This document shows positions 32,131-39,967 of a stretch of DNA of 41,174 nucleotides, one piece after another. The stretch lies in assembly GCA_903927945.1 (NCBI GenBank), contig CAIYOZ010000102.1, forward strand, positions 1-41,174, written 5' to 3'. Each line of letters starts with the position of its first letter. Within the stretch, counting starts at the first letter, position 1. The notes under the pieces were generated by a model. The model made no database searches. It was not told where the DNA came from and saw only the letters and a program-made list of their open reading frames with translations. The stretch is from an uncultured Bacteroidales bacterium. GTDB taxonomy: Bacteria; Bacteroidota; Bacteroidia; Bacteroidales; Paludibacteraceae. A program made the translations under genes and the position numbers.

Positions 32131-32763
32131 GTGGATGTTAAAATTAGTTTGTACTTTTGGAACGAAAATCCATTAACAGGTACTATCTATGAAAAGGGAA
32201 AAATAACGGTAAAAGGAAAAGAAATCACGATTATATAATTTTAAGAAGTTGAATCAATGAACTAATTATTATTTGGAAAAAAACGAATTGATAGTAATCA
32301 TTCTGGAACCTCTACCTATTCATGGAATTCATCCACATTTCCAAAATATACATCATCTGGAATAGTTGCGTCTGGCATAGAATTTAATCATGTCAGGTTG
32401 TCGCTTGAATATTTGTTTGCTTTACCAACAACAACTATTGATCTTAAAAAAGGTACAGGGAGTATGAATGGTGAATTCTACACAGATGGTACTAGCACTC
32501 AACGTATTTTTATGAATCGTTTGTCACTCAAAATAGGTTTCTTCATTGGTGGAGGAAGTTGGAAAAAAAAACTAAGTTAAACTGAAGGTGATACTTATTC
32601 CATTACAGCCAATATTGAACAACTATTGAGATCATCGAAGCAGGTCAGAGAATTGACTTGTTCACACCAATCAGGGGAAATTATTTATAATAATATCATT
32701 TGGACTTCTCAACACAACAACTTTGGACTTTTAAACAAAGCTGACTATGATTTTTATGGATAA
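32131..32763 (+). pseudogene. Decayed gene fragments, including an outer-membrane beta-barrel end
   Basis: Three protein-like pieces lie in a row without proper starts. 32131-32238 reads WNENPLTGTIYEKGKITV and ends in a stop. 32266-32580 reads about 105 residues ending LSLKIGFFIGGGSWKKK, which resembles the last strands of an outer-membrane beta-barrel, but its frame is closed by a stop just upstream and has no start codon in the right place. 32581-32763, in the same frame after that stop, reads IIYNNIIWTSQHNNFGLLNK. The best explanation is remains of one or more disrupted genes. Confidence 0.5.
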
Positions 32764-32768
32764 CTTTG
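32761..32768 (+). promoter_or_regulatory. SDR gene -7 box (TAACTTTG)
   Basis: TAACTTTG fits TAnnTTTG and lies 46 bases before the SDR start codon. Its TAA is also the stop codon of the last decayed fragment. Confidence 0.5.
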
Positions 32769-32814
32769 CAGTATAAAAATTTTAAAACAATTTAATCCAT
32801 AAAAATTTCAGATA

Positions 32815-33846
32815 ATGGAAAATTCAGAAACAGTTTTAGTAACAGGTGGAACAGGTTATGTAGCCATACACACTATTTTTCAACTGATGAAACAAGGTTA
32901 CAAGGTAAAAACAACAGTTCGTAATTTAAACAGAAAGAGCGAAGTAATTGAAATGCTGAGTAGTGCCGGCATTAACTCATTTGAAAATCTTGATTTTGTT
33001 GAAGCAGACTTAAGCAATGACAATAATTGGAACGAAGCTGCAAAAGGCTGTAAATATATTTTACACGTTGCTTCGCCTTTTCCGTCAAAAGAGCCAAATG
33101 ATGAAAACGAACTGATACGTCCTGCAGTTGACGGTACTCTACGTGTTTTGAAAGCGGCAAGCAATGCGGGAGTGAAACGGGTTGTGATGACATCTTCGTT
33201 TGCAGCAATTGGCTATAGTATCAATCCGAAAAATCATATTTTTACAGAAGTAGATTGGACAGACCCAAATGCAAAAATTGCCACCTATATAAAATCCAAA
33301 GTATTAGCTGAACAAGCGGCCTGGAATTATATTAAAAATGAAAGTGGTAAACTGGAATTAACGGTGATCAATCCTGTTGGAATTTTTGGACCTGTTTTCG
33401 GTAAAAGCGTTTCAAGTTCTATACAAATAATAGAGCAGTTATTAACCGGAAAAATGTCCTCAACGCCTAAATTAAGTTTTAGTGTGGTGGATGTTCGCGA
33501 TGTGGCTGACATTCACATAAAAGCAATGAAAAGCCCTGAAGCTAATGGACAGCGTTTTTTAGCCGCTTCGGACGGTTCAACTTCTTTACCTGAAATTGCC
33601 AAATTGCTTCATTCACAACCAAACGAATATGCCAAAAAGGTTACTACAACAGTGTTGCCTGATTGGGTTGTAAAAATTGTGGCTTACTTTAAACCCGAAC
33701 TAAAATCGGTCTCAACTCAATTAGGAAAAGTGAAAGTTTTATCTAATAAGAAAGCAAAAGAAATGTTAGGTTGGCAACCAAGAGATAAAGAAACGACTAT
33801 AATTGATACAGCAGAAAGTTTAATCAAATTTGGTATTATCAAATGA
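32815..33846 (+). CDS. Extended SDR, dihydroflavonol-4-reductase-like
   Basis: A 343-residue NAD(P)-dependent oxidoreductase of the extended short-chain dehydrogenase family. The nucleotide motif is VTGGTGYVA near the N-terminus, the active-site Ser lies in VVMTSSFAAIG, and the catalytic Tyr and Lys are in YIKSK. NPVGIFGP follows. Enzymes of this group reduce aldehydes or ketones; the substrate here is unknown. Its stop codon overlaps the start of the AraC-type regulator by 4 bases (ATGA), so they are coupled and the regulator may control this enzyme. Confidence 0.9.
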   Translation: MENSETVLVTGGTGYVAIHTIFQLMKQGYKVKTTVRNLNRKSEVIEMLSSAGINSFENLDFVEADLSNDNNWNEAAKGCKYILHVASPFPSKEPNDENELIRPAVDGTLRVLKAASNAGVKRVVMTSSFAAIGYSINPKNHIFTEVDWTDPNAKIATYIKSKVLAEQAAWNYIKNESGKLELTVINPVGIFGPVFGKSVSSSIQIIEQLLTGKMSSTPKLSFSVVDVRDVADIHIKAMKSPEANGQRFLAASDGSTSLPEIAKLLHSQPNEYAKKVTTTVLPDWVVKIVAYFKPELKSVSTQLGKVKVLSNKKAKEMLGWQPRDKETTIIDTAESLIKFGIIK

Positions 33847-34640
33847 CAGAAATGGACATTAAATCGTGTTATATCGGATCTGAAATTTCACCCGAACAAT
33901 TTATTCCCGAACACCTGTTTTTATTTCTGGCAAAAGGATCAATGCAGGGTTATGACGGGAACAAAAACTATAGGCTGAATCCCGGCGATTATTGTTTAAT
34001 TAGAAAGAATCGCCTGGCACGATATAATAAGCAAAAGCAGCATGATGAATTTGAAAAAGTAATTATTATGCTTGATGAAACATTTCTCAGAAAATTTCAG
34101 GAAAAACATAAAATCACAACAACAAAATTCCAATCGGAGGAAGCGTTTCTACGCATAAACAAAAACGAATTAATACCTGATTTCATTCATTCATTGATTC
34201 CTTATTATAGTGCAGGTGGTAAAATTGATGATAAATTTGCGGACGTTAAACGAGAAGAACTACTTATCATTTTATTGCAATCGCAGCCTGAATTGTCAGG
34301 TCTGTTTTTTGACTATGGCATTCCTGAAAAAATAAATTTAGAAGCATTTATGAACCGAAATTATACATTCAATGTAAACATTCAAAGGTTCGCTTATTTG
34401 ACAGGACGCAGTCTGTCAGCATTCAAACGTGATTTTAAAACAACTTTCAATGAAACGCCCAATCATTGGTTGGTGCAAAAACGATTACAAGAGGCTCATT
34501 TTCTAATAGATAAAAAACAAAAAAAACCTTCAGAAATATATCTTGACCTGGGTTTTGAAGACTTATCCCATTTTTCATTTGCATTCAAGAAACTTTTCGC
34601 CTACACACCTACTGAATTAATGGAAGGAAAGAATACCTGA
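33843..34640 (+). CDS. AraC-family transcriptional regulator
   Basis: A 265-residue protein. The N-terminal half resembles the cupin-like ligand-sensing domain of AraC regulators (LFLFLAKGSMQGYDGNKNYR, LNPGDYCLIRKN). The C-terminal 100 residues carry two helix-turn-helix motifs: FAYLTGRSLSAFKRDFKTTF and the conserved second motif DLGFEDLSHFSFAFKKLFAYTPTE. It starts inside the SDR stop codon, a pairing typical of a local regulator of a detoxifying reductase. The inducer is unknown. Confidence 0.93.
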   Translation: MTEMDIKSCYIGSEISPEQFIPEHLFLFLAKGSMQGYDGNKNYRLNPGDYCLIRKNRLARYNKQKQHDEFEKVIIMLDETFLRKFQEKHKITTTKFQSEEAFLRINKNELIPDFIHSLIPYYSAGGKIDDKFADVKREELLIILLQSQPELSGLFFDYGIPEKINLEAFMNRNYTFNVNIQRFAYLTGRSLSAFKRDFKTTFNETPNHWLVQKRLQEAHFLIDKKQKKPSEIYLDLGFEDLSHFSFAFKKLFAYTPTELMEGKNT

Positions 34641-34698
34641 TACCTGTCATTTTCTATCTTCCGATCATTAAAAAACATGATATCTGAAAATAAATTGC

Positions 34699-34706
34699 TA
34701 CTTTTG
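34699..34706 (+). promoter_or_regulatory. DUF4290 gene -7 box (TACTTTTG)
   Basis: TACTTTTG matches the Bacteroidota -7 element and lies 26 bases before the DUF4290 start codon. Confidence 0.6.
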
Positions 34707-34732
34707 TACTTTATCATCCTATTCAACTTAAT

Positions 34733-35320
34733 ATGGAATACTCAACCTTACAAGGAAAATTGATTATGCCCGAGTACGGGCGCAATATACAACAAATGGT
34801 GGCTCATGCCCAGACCATCGAAGACCGGGAAGAACGCACGCGCTGCGTGAAGACGATTATCAACATTATGGGAAATCTGTTTCCCTATCTACGTGATGTA
34901 AACGATTTCAAGCACAAGCTTTGGGATAACGTGGCTATTATGTCGGACTTCAAACTGGATATTGATTTCCCGTATGAAATATTACTGGAAGAAAACCTGT
35001 ACACCCGCCCGGATAGTATCCCGTATAAAAAATCGAGGATACGATACCAACACTATGGCCGCACATTGGAAGAAATGATCGAAAAAGTCGCCATCTATCC
35101 GGAAGGGGAAGAAAAGAACGAATTGATTCGTCTGATTGCCAATCAAATGAAGAAATGTTTCCTGACCTGGAATAAAGAAGTGGTGGATGACCGCAAGATA
35201 TTTGACGACTTGCGTGAACTCTCAAAAGGCAAACTTGATATCCCTGAAGATTTCTTCAAACTGGTGGAATCAAGGGATGTGTTGTTCAACAAAAAGAACA
35301 AGCCTAAGAAGAAGAAATAA
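34733..35320 (+). CDS. DUF4290 family protein
   Basis: A 195-residue soluble protein recognised by its N-terminal LIMPEYGRNIQQMVAHA and its position just before murA, an arrangement I know as common in Bacteroidota. It is mostly alpha-helical, with a highly basic C-terminus (NKKNKPKKKK). No catalytic motif is visible and its function is not established; gene order suggests a link to cell-wall synthesis. A -7 box lies upstream, and a GAGTTTGAA word array separates it from murA. Confidence 0.88.
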   Translation: MEYSTLQGKLIMPEYGRNIQQMVAHAQTIEDREERTRCVKTIINIMGNLFPYLRDVNDFKHKLWDNVAIMSDFKLDIDFPYEILLEENLYTRPDSIPYKKSRIRYQHYGRTLEEMIEKVAIYPEGEEKNELIRLIANQMKKCFLTWNKEVVDDRKIFDDLRELSKGKLDIPEDFFKLVESRDVLFNKKNKPKKKK

Positions 35321-35398
35321 ACTGAAGAGTTTGGAAAGTTTGGAAAGTTTGAAGTTTGAAAGGTTTGAAGAGTTTAAGAGTTTGAAAGATTGGTACTG
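35321..35398 (+). repeat. GAGTTTGAA word array after the DUF4290 stop
   Basis: Immediately after the stop codon about eight imperfect copies of GAGTTTGGAAA or GAGTTTGAAAG run for nearly 80 bases. Related words occur at 10035-10055. Confidence 0.8.
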
Positions 35399-35485
35399 AT
35401 ACTTTTCACTAATCACTAATCACTTCCCATAATATCTATATCCCATTTTCTTTTCTTTTAACGCAACAATCGAAACTAAAGAAAT

Positions 35486-36793
35486 ATGTCGTCATTTCAA
35501 ATAGAAGGTGGTCGCCGACTATCAGGATCCATCACTCCACAGGGAGCCAAGAACGAAGCATTACAGGTTATTTGTGCTGTTCTGCTTAGTCCCGAGACAA
35601 TAACCATCAGCAACATTCCGGACATAGTGGATGTCAATAACCTGATTGACTTGCTCCGGGATTTAGGCGTTGAAATCAACCGGATAAGTTATGACACTTA
35701 TTCGTTCAAAGCTGAAAACATAAAGTTAGACTATCTTGAAACTGACGAATTCTACCGGAAGAGCGCTTCATTGCGGGGTTCGGTAATGATCGTGGGTCCA
35801 ATGATTGCACGTTTTGGCAAAGCCATTATTCCTAAACCGGGGGGTGATAAAATAGGACGCCGAAGATTGGACACCCATTTTATAGGCATACAGAAACTGG
35901 GAGCTGACTTTCATTATGATCCGGTTACGAAACGGTATGAAATTGAAGCTGAGAAACTAACCGGTTGCTACATGTTACTGGACGAAGCTTCTGTTACCGG
36001 AACAGCTAATATCCTCATGGCCGCGGTGATGGCAGAAGGAACTACTACCATTTATAATGCTGCTTGCGAACCTTACCTGCAACAACTCTGCAGGATGTTG
36101 AACAAGATGGGTGCCCACATAACCGGTGTCGGCTCAAATTTACTGACTATTGAAGGGGTTACCTCATTCAACGGTTGCGAACATCGCATACTGCCCGATA
36201 TGATAGAAGTGGGCAGTTTCATTGGAATGGCTGCCATGACTTCTTCCGAATTAACCATTAAGGATGTGGCATACAATGAACTGGGCATGATCCCGGATAG
36301 TTTCCGTCGCATGGGAATAATACTGGAACAACGGGGCGATGACATCTTTATCCCACAGCAGGATAGCTATACGATAGAATCGTTCATTGATGGATCCATC
36401 ATGACCATAGCCGATTCACCATGGCCCGGACTTACACCCGACTTATTGAGTGTATTGCTGGTGATTGCTACCAGGGCACATGGAAGCGTACTGATCCATC
36501 AGAAAATGTTTGAAAGCAGGCTGTTCTTTGTTGATAAACTTATTGACATGGGTGCCCAGATCATATTATGCGATCCTCACAGGGCTACAGTCATTGGCCA
36601 GGGCGATCATTGCCACTTAAGGGGCGCTGTAATGAGCTCTCCGGACATCCGTGCCGGTATAGCCTTGTTGATAGCCGCACTCTCAGCAAAAGGGACCAGT
36701 GTGATTCATAACATTGACCAAATTGACCGTGGTTACCAGAACATCGAAGAACGGTTGAATGCCCTGGGAGCGAATATCAAAAGAATTGAATAG
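35486..36793 (+). CDS. murA: UDP-GlcNAc 1-carboxyvinyltransferase with Asp in place of the active-site Cys
   Basis: A 435-residue enzyme of the first committed step of peptidoglycan synthesis, transferring enolpyruvate from PEP to UDP-GlcNAc. EPSP-synthase-family inverse alpha/beta folds are evident. The N-terminal substrate motif is GAKNEALQV, and DEASVTGTANILMAA follows in the first half. The loop that in E. coli carries Cys115 reads PKPGGDKIGRRRLDTH, with Asp121 at that position. Asp-bearing MurA enzymes are active but not alkylated by fosfomycin in species where this has been tested. It follows DUF4290 and ends in a strong terminator. Confidence 0.96.
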   Translation: MSSFQIEGGRRLSGSITPQGAKNEALQVICAVLLSPETITISNIPDIVDVNNLIDLLRDLGVEINRISYDTYSFKAENIKLDYLETDEFYRKSASLRGSVMIVGPMIARFGKAIIPKPGGDKIGRRRLDTHFIGIQKLGADFHYDPVTKRYEIEAEKLTGCYMLLDEASVTGTANILMAAVMAEGTTTIYNAACEPYLQQLCRMLNKMGAHITGVGSNLLTIEGVTSFNGCEHRILPDMIEVGSFIGMAAMTSSELTIKDVAYNELGMIPDSFRRMGIILEQRGDDIFIPQQDSYTIESFIDGSIMTIADSPWPGLTPDLLSVLLVIATRAHGSVLIHQKMFESRLFFVDKLIDMGAQIILCDPHRATVIGQGDHCHLRGAVMSSPDIRAGIALLIAALSAKGTSVIHNIDQIDRGYQNIEERLNALGANIKRIE

Positions 36794-36841
36794 ATTTTTT
36801 ACAATATACTTACCCAATTCATCTAAATATAAAAACAAACC

Positions 36842-36886
36842 ACAAAAGGACCACAAAAGAAGCAATTTCTTTTGTGGTCCTTTTGT
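36842..36886 (+). terminator. Intrinsic terminator of murA
   Basis: A perfect 19-bp stem (ACAAAAGGACCACAAAAGA and its complement) with a 7-nt loop lies 48 bases after murA. The stem is unusually long for a terminator in this window. Confidence 0.85.
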
Positions 36887-37141
36887 ACTATCAATAAAGA
36901 TCATCTACGTAAATATCTATCAAAATCTCCCGTAACCCATTTATTATTTCAACCCCCTACCCGATAGATTTACACTTCAACCTTGTTCTCCAATTTCTTA
37001 TCAATTGTTTCATCAAATGCAGAAAACTTCGAAACTTTTATAGGAATTAAATTGTTTGAATATTGATAAAAATTATATTCAATTCACAGTTTTAACTTAT
37101 TGAGAGTAATTTAACAAACAATAAATCAGGAGGAAAGCGCT
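36887..37141 (+). other. Ferritin upstream region with strong Shine-Dalgarno
   Basis: About 250 AT-rich bases without a gene. The only clear signal is AGGAGG at 37128-37133, 8 bases before the ferritin ATG, a strong ribosome binding site that is unusual here. No TAnnTTTG box or obvious regulator site is visible. Confidence 0.6.
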
Positions 37142-37657
37142 ATGTTAAACAAAAAGATTACTGAATTGTTGAATAGCCAAATCAACAAAGAGTTTTATTC
37201 TTCGTATTTGTATCTGGATATGTCCAATTATTACTTTGAGAGTAACCTGAATGGTTTCGGGAAATGGTTTGCCATCCAGGCTCAGGAGGAATATGAACAT
37301 GCCATGTTGTTTCTGAAATATATTTTAAACAGCAGTGAAAAGGTGGAATTGAACGATATTGTTTCTCCAAACAAGCACTATACAGACTTCAAACAACCGC
37401 TGGAAGGATCCATGGAACATGAAATCTATATTACCACTGCGATCAACCATATTTTTGATGAGGCTTATTCGCTAAAAGATTTTAAGACCGTTCAATTCCT
37501 GGAATGGTTTGTCAAGGAACAAGGGGAAGAAGAAAAGAATGCGGATGACTTGCTTAAGCGATTTGAGATGTTTGGTACTGATCCCCGCGGACTCTATTTA
37601 TTAGACGCCGAACTTGGAACCCGGGTATTCAAATCACCATCGATAAAAGTAAAATAG
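37142..37657 (+). CDS. ftnA: Ferritin
   Basis: A 171-residue FtnA-type ferritin that oxidises Fe(II) and stores iron in a 24-subunit shell. The ferroxidase ligands Glu17, Glu50, His53, Glu94, Gln127 and Glu130 fall at the positions known for bacterial ferritins, along with Glu126 and Glu129. The four-helix pattern is intact. It is monocistronic, with a strong Shine-Dalgarno upstream and a terminator about 25 bases downstream. Its strong ribosome binding site suggests high translation. Confidence 0.96.
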   Translation: MLNKKITELLNSQINKEFYSSYLYLDMSNYYFESNLNGFGKWFAIQAQEEYEHAMLFLKYILNSSEKVELNDIVSPNKHYTDFKQPLEGSMEHEIYITTAINHIFDEAYSLKDFKTVQFLEWFVKEQGEEEKNADDLLKRFEMFGTDPRGLYLLDAELGTRVFKSPSIKVK

Positions 37658-37681
37658 TTCACTATTTATGGTGTTTTTTTG

Positions 37682-37714
37682 AAACGCTCGGGAGTAATAC
37701 TTCTGAGCGTTTTG
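37682..37714 (+). terminator. Intrinsic terminator of ferritin gene
   Basis: Arms AAACGCTC and GAGCGTTT, with a further imperfect GGAGT/ACTTC inner stem, follow the ferritin stop codon by about 25 bases. Confidence 0.8.
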
Positions 37715-37773
37715 TTACTTAAACATGTAACCGTTGTATAAAAAAACAGAGAACATTATTCAAAGTCACAAAT

Positions 37774-37803
37774 AAAAAACAGAGCCCATAAAATGGGCTC
37801 TGT
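37774..37803 (-). terminator. Intrinsic terminator of the OmpA-family gene
   Basis: Perfect 11-bp arms ACAGAGCCCAT and ATGGGCTCTGT with a 3-nt loop are followed on the minus strand by six T. Confidence 0.9.
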
Positions 37804-37854
37804 CCTCCTACTAATAAAACGCAAACAAAAAAGAAATGTAAACAGACAGAAATC

Positions 37855-39903
37855 TTATTGTTTAGGTATTATATCAATTATTACCGTGCGGTTATAAGCA
37901 CGTTCTTCAGGATTTTTATTTTCGAAAGGCGATAATTTCTGATCACCTCCAAATCCTAATACCTGGAAGGTTACATCGGAACGACCAGACTTTTTCAACC
38001 CATTTTCTAAAATACTGCGCACATCATTTGAACGGTTTAATGACAATTGTTGGTTGTAGCTTGAATCGCCAATAATATCGGTATGCCCATGGATGATTAC
38101 AGTAGCTCCCTGAGGAATTCTTGGAATAACCTTTTCAGTCAGATACTTTTGATACATTTTGACTGCTACTGATTTATTGAATTCATAGATAATACTGAAT
38201 CTCATGCCGCCATTTTCTTTCGGGGCAACCCAAAGAACCATGTGGACTTTCGCTTCTTTAATAACTGATTTACCATCTTTGGTCTGACCTATCATTTTTA
38301 CCTTATAATCGCCCTCAGGAGTTGTTCCTAAAATAGATTTACCGGGGATACTTACTTCTTGGGTTGTGTATGGTCCAAAATTCTGAACTTTCCCTGCATC
38401 ATCGGTAACTTCTAAGTACCATGAAGTAAATGCCTTGTCTGCACCTTTATTATTGAAAGTTACATAACTATCCAGTGGTGCTTCCTGCACAACATTAATT
38501 TCAACCGGTCTTAGCTGAGCATCACGGCCAGACTGGAATTCCATTAACAATGCCGGAGAATTACTTTCGATAGAGACACGACGGTCACCTTCACGCAACA
38601 AGACTAGTTCTTTTGTTCCACCATTTTGCAAGGATGGATTGATTGGTTTAATACGTCCTTCAATTGTTATTCTGGAAGGATTGATTTCAAAAACAGTTAC
38701 CAGATAATTTTTAACTGATAGAGCCATTTCCCTTGCATCAGCCGGTCCTTGTTGAGACGAACCTATTAATAATACTGAAGTAGCGGGATTCTTGCTCATT
38801 CTGTCACCCAGGATATTCAAAATGTTATAATACACTTTCATTTGACGTTCAGAGCGACCCGACAAGTTTTCAGGTGCATTCATCGAAAGGTCATTTTCTT
38901 TGAAGTCAGCTACCTGATTTTTCCTAAGTAATACATAACGTGATGGAATTTTAGTAGAACCTAAATCGAAATAAACATAATTACTCATTGGAAATATTTC
39001 CCTGACATTACGTTCATCCACTATATTTTTAGGTGAATTAACTGTAAATGTAACTTCAGGAACCACAACAACAACTGTTGGTACAAATGCATCCGTCTTA
39101 ACTTTGGCTGGCACCCGGTGTCCTGAACCCAACTTAAGGGCCGCTCCCACTCTGACGGTTGTTATATTCCAGGTATCAATACTCCGGGGATCTTGTCCAA
39201 AATAAGGTTGGAAAGATACAAAAGGTGACAATACAAATTGTCTTCTGCTATTTTGTGAACTTAGCGGAATATCGTATCCTGCACCAATTTGCATGGAAAG
39301 CAGCATGTCATTCACATTGCTGAAATCACCCTTTACTGCTGCGCTTGGCAATTGATTCGGATAGGCTGGGTTTATTCCAACCTGATAAGTAAAGGCTTTA
39401 GAGATATTGAACGCCAAACGGGGACCTGCATACAGATAGAAGTTTGATTTGAAAGGTGCCAGCCTTACGCTAGGTTCAACTGTCAGATAACTAAGATCCG
39501 TGATTAAGTCAGCAGGGCAATTACATGGCGTTAAAACGCCGTTAAAGGCACCTCTACGGCTATCGTAACCCGCCTGAAGCATAACACCCCATCTGGAATT
39601 GGCAGGCCTGTATTCGATCAGTGGAGCGACAAACAAACCAACGCCACTTCCATCATGAAATGTGGTAGGTACTGTCAGGTCAGCATTTAATTGCTGAGTA
39701 GAACCACGGTAGAAGTTGATGTTTCCACCTGCTGCCACTCCGAAATACCAGGAAGGTTTGGTATATTGAATAGAATCCTGAGCCTGAACGGTTGACAATA
39801 ACCCGACCAAAATAAAGGTGCAAAAAAGGATACTTTTTATGCTTAGGGCATAACGGAACCGCGTCGTACGCGATTCCTTTTTAAACATATTATTTGTTTT
39901 CAT
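37855..39903 (-). CDS. OmpA-family outer-membrane protein with N-terminal beta-barrel
   Basis: A 682-residue protein with an N-terminal signal (hydrophobic core ILFCTFILVGLLS, cleavage after VQAQ). Residues about 45-255 are an outer-membrane beta-barrel-like domain (WYFGVAAGGNINF, MLQAGYDSRRGAF). The middle part (about 290-540) has extended beta-rich segments and an additional OmpA-like region. The C-terminal OmpA domain binds peptidoglycan, with GHTDIIGDSSYNQQLSLNR as the key stretch. It lies 64 bases downstream of the DUF3494 gene on the same strand, so the two are probably cotranscribed, and it may anchor or export surface components. The last base of the gene is followed by a strong terminator. 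Confidence 0.88.
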   Translation of the reverse strand: MKTNNMFKKESRTTRFRYALSIKSILFCTFILVGLLSTVQAQDSIQYTKPSWYFGVAAGGNINFYRGSTQQLNADLTVPTTFHDGSGVGLFVAPLIEYRPANSRWGVMLQAGYDSRRGAFNGVLTPCNCPADLITDLSYLTVEPSVRLAPFKSNFYLYAGPRLAFNISKAFTYQVGINPAYPNQLPSAAVKGDFSNVNDMLLSMQIGAGYDIPLSSQNSRRQFVLSPFVSFQPYFGQDPRSIDTWNITTVRVGAALKLGSGHRVPAKVKTDAFVPTVVVVVPEVTFTVNSPKNIVDERNVREIFPMSNYVYFDLGSTKIPSRYVLLRKNQVADFKENDLSMNAPENLSGRSERQMKVYYNILNILGDRMSKNPATSVLLIGSSQQGPADAREMALSVKNYLVTVFEINPSRITIEGRIKPINPSLQNGGTKELVLLREGDRRVSIESNSPALLMEFQSGRDAQLRPVEINVVQEAPLDSYVTFNNKGADKAFTSWYLEVTDDAGKVQNFGPYTTQEVSIPGKSILGTTPEGDYKVKMIGQTKDGKSVIKEAKVHMVLWVAPKENGGMRFSIIYEFNKSVAVKMYQKYLTEKVIPRIPQGATVIIHGHTDIIGDSSYNQQLSLNRSNDVRSILENGLKKSGRSDVTFQVLGFGGDQKLSPFENKNPEERAYNRTVIIDIIPKQ

Positions 39904-39967
39904 ATTTATATTTGTTGTAGAAATTATTAATTCTTTTAAATTCAGTTTTTAGAAATATAATTTCTAA

